Shown here piece by piece: positions 63,156-64,000 of a stretch of 64,000 nucleotides of DNA. Position 1 is the stretch's first letter. Each line of letters opens with the position of its first letter. The position numbers were made by a program, and so were the translations under genes. The stretch lies in assembly GCA_964409335.1 (NCBI GenBank), contig CAYPCW010000005.1:13287-77286 (forward strand), given 5' to 3'. This DNA comes from JABMOW01 sp964409335. Lineage in GTDB: Bacteria > Fidelibacterota > Marinisomatia > SCGC-AAA003-L08 > JACNLC01. Below the pieces are notes generated by a model that did not search any database, had not been told where the DNA came from, and saw only the letters and a list, made by a program, of their open reading frames with translations.

Positions 63156-63509
63156 ATGAAAAAGCCCGGCTATACCGACCTTGTTCCGGTTGAAAACGAA
63201 TACCCGGATAGAGATTATGAAATAAATATTTCTATTCCTGAATTTAACTGCGTTTGCCCAAAAACCGGGTTACCTGATTTTGGAACTATCTATATTAATT
63301 ATACTCCTGATGAAAAAATTGTCGAGTTGAAATCTCTCAAACTTTATATTATTAAATATAGATCAATCGGGATTTATCACGAATCCGTGACAAATAAAAT
63401 ATTGGATGACCTCGTTTTTGCAATATCGCCCCGAAAAATTGATGTTATTGGTGAATTTAATCCACGTGGTGGTATTACGACAATTGTTCGTGTATCAAAG
63501 AAAAAGTGA
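63156..63509 (+). CDS. queF: NADPH-dependent 7-cyano-7-deazaguanine reductase (type I)
   Basis: A 117-residue T-fold enzyme that reduces preQ0 to preQ1 in queuosine synthesis. The nucleophile Cys34 and acid Asp41 are in 'EFNCVCPKTGLPDFGTIYIN'; the QueF box is 'ELKSLKLYIIKYRSIGIYHE', followed by 'GEFNPRGGITTIVRV'. The length fits the short (type I) QueF. ATG 63156 directly follows a terminator U-tract and has no Shine-Dalgarno, so either it depends on read-through or a promoter lies elsewhere. No other queuosine genes are in the window. Confidence 0.94.
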   Translation: MKKPGYTDLVPVENEYPDRDYEINISIPEFNCVCPKTGLPDFGTIYINYTPDEKIVELKSLKLYIIKYRSIGIYHESVTNKILDDLVFAISPRKIDVIGEFNPRGGITTIVRVSKKK

Positions 63510-63575
63510 TTTTTCCTGATGTTGGTTGGTGTATAAATTATCGGCCTGTAATTTAATCTAAAATAATAAGGTTTT

Positions 63576-63710
63576 ATGAAAATAACTGTCAGAATCAGTA
63601 ATCGAAAACGAAAAAATAAACACGGCTTTTTCAAGCGTATGGCAACTGCCAGTGGTAGGGCGGTATTAGCCAGACGGCGAAGTAAAGGAAGAAAGATTCT
63701 CTCCGCCTAA
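63576..63710 (+). CDS. rpmH: Ribosomal protein L34
   Basis: A 44-residue L34. 'SNRKRKNKHGFFKRMATASG' then 'VLARRRSKGRKILSA' matches the family (NRKRKxxHGFRxRM, GRxVLxxRRxKGRxxLSA). The N-terminus, MKITVRIS, departs from the near-universal MKRTYQPS. AAGG lies 5 nt before ATG 63576. rnpA follows after 6 nt, the standard pairing. Confidence 0.95.
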   Translation: MKITVRISNRKRKNKHGFFKRMATASGRAVLARRRSKGRKILSA

Positions 63711-63716
63711 TTTCTT

Positions 63717-64000
63717 TTGAAAAATAATCTGACAAAATTAGATTTCGCACATTGTTTTAATTCTTCTAAATCCCTGGTTGCCGGGGATTTGTTTTTCTGG
63801 TGGGAAAACATATCGCCTGCTCGAATCGGTGTAATTGTGCCAAAAAAATACGGAAAAGCGCATGAACGAAACTTATTCAAAAGACGGTGCAGGGCTCATT
63901 TTATCCAAACTATTGACCGACATTCTTCAATCTGTATCATCGTAAAACCTATAAGAGATGCCCTTTCAAATAGTGCCATTTTTCGCTCATTTAAAATTTT
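63717..64000 (+). CDS. rnpA: Ribonuclease P protein component, 5' part (runs off window)
   Basis: About 94 residues from TTG 63717 to the window edge. The conserved RNR-type motif reads 'ERNLFKRRCRAHFIQTI', preceded by 'ISPARIGVIVPKKYGKAHER', where the family has 'RxGxxVSKKxGxAVxRN'. The protein helps the RNase P RNA bind pre-tRNA. The start follows the rpmH stop by 6 nt. The usual downstream partners (yidD, yidC, mnmE) would lie outside the window. Confidence 0.9.
   Translation, partial: MKNNLTKLDFAHCFNSSKSLVAGDLFFWWENISPARIGVIVPKKYGKAHERNLFKRRCRAHFIQTIDRHSSICIIVKPIRDALSNSAIFRSFKI

Overview
The window is about 45% GC and gene-dense. It looks like a chromosomal segment of a Gram-negative bacterium of the FCB group. 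The best match I can argue is Candidatus Marinimicrobia (SAR406/Neomarinimicrobiota). The reasons are two adjacent secreted proteins ending in dockerin-type repeats of the 'NVLDIVMMVN' kind, an exported protein with a FlgD-like/type-9-type C-terminal sorting domain ('LFDLSGKPIRKL'), a large LptD, a GldA/F/G-like ABC system, and frequent TTG/GTG starts with 4-nt stop-start overlaps. The phylum is inferred, not proven.

Layout. 1-1.5 kb: end of a cytochrome c maturation operon (ccmE, 5' part of ccmF) and a BaxI_1-type membrane protein. 2-9.3 kb (minus): typA, lptD and an exported-type amidohydrolase. 9.3-10.8 kb: the one clearly disturbed stretch. A small thioredoxin-like gene is followed by an L-threonine aldolase gene that has an early frameshift. 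That gene then runs abruptly into a much more GC-rich segment carrying a TylF-like methyltransferase with an internal amber codon. 10.8-14.7 kb (plus): proS, recO, an alpha/beta hydrolase and a rhomboid protease, tightly packed. 14.9-17.8 kb (minus): two secreted dockerin proteins, one an esterase. 18.1-23.9 kb (plus): a cystathionine beta-synthase-like enzyme, mgtE, two GT2 glycosyltransferases, a DUF3108-like exported protein and a small membrane protein. 23.9-32.1 kb (minus): an apparently continuous operon dnaE-dtd-B12-binding mutase subunit-carboxyltransferase-TPR protein-M24 peptidase-Lrp regulator. 32.5-34.2 kb: an aromatic amino acid hydroxylase. 34.6-38.4 kb (plus): panD-panB-panC, a solute-binding lipoprotein and a small ORF. 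38.8-42.8 kb (minus): glyS and topA. 43-46.2 kb: a DUF2797 protein, a universal stress protein and a DASS transporter. 46.4-50.9 kb (plus): ABC ATPase, permease, GldG-like and DUF4340-like proteins, then yaaA and a strong terminator. 51-55 kb: tRNA-Thr(CGU), a frameshifted exported class-II amidotransferase-like protein, two further exported proteins, a NapH-like iron-sulfur membrane protein and a rhodanese remnant. 55.5-58.6 kb: Hsp20, an M28 peptidase and a glycerophosphodiesterase. 58.6-64 kb (plus): dnaA with a DnaA box upstream, a two-component pair, ssb, a small exported protein, queF, rpmH and the start of rnpA. This last block probably marks the replication-origin neighbourhood.

Most of the window is core metabolism and information processing: pantothenate synthesis, propionyl/methylmalonyl-CoA metabolism, tRNA charging and proofreading, replication, envelope biogenesis. 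I found no phage, insertion sequence, CRISPR array or obvious new defence system. The signals most worth a second look are: the GC-rich chimera inside ltaE with two copies of an 18-bp palindrome nearby; a CxxxY-type CcmE; an exported amidotransferase-like protein whose catalytic-type Cys sits exactly where a signal peptide would be cut; a DnaA whose Walker A lacks its first glycine; a G10 tract in a surface-protein gene; and a terminator whose U-tract runs directly into the queF start codon.
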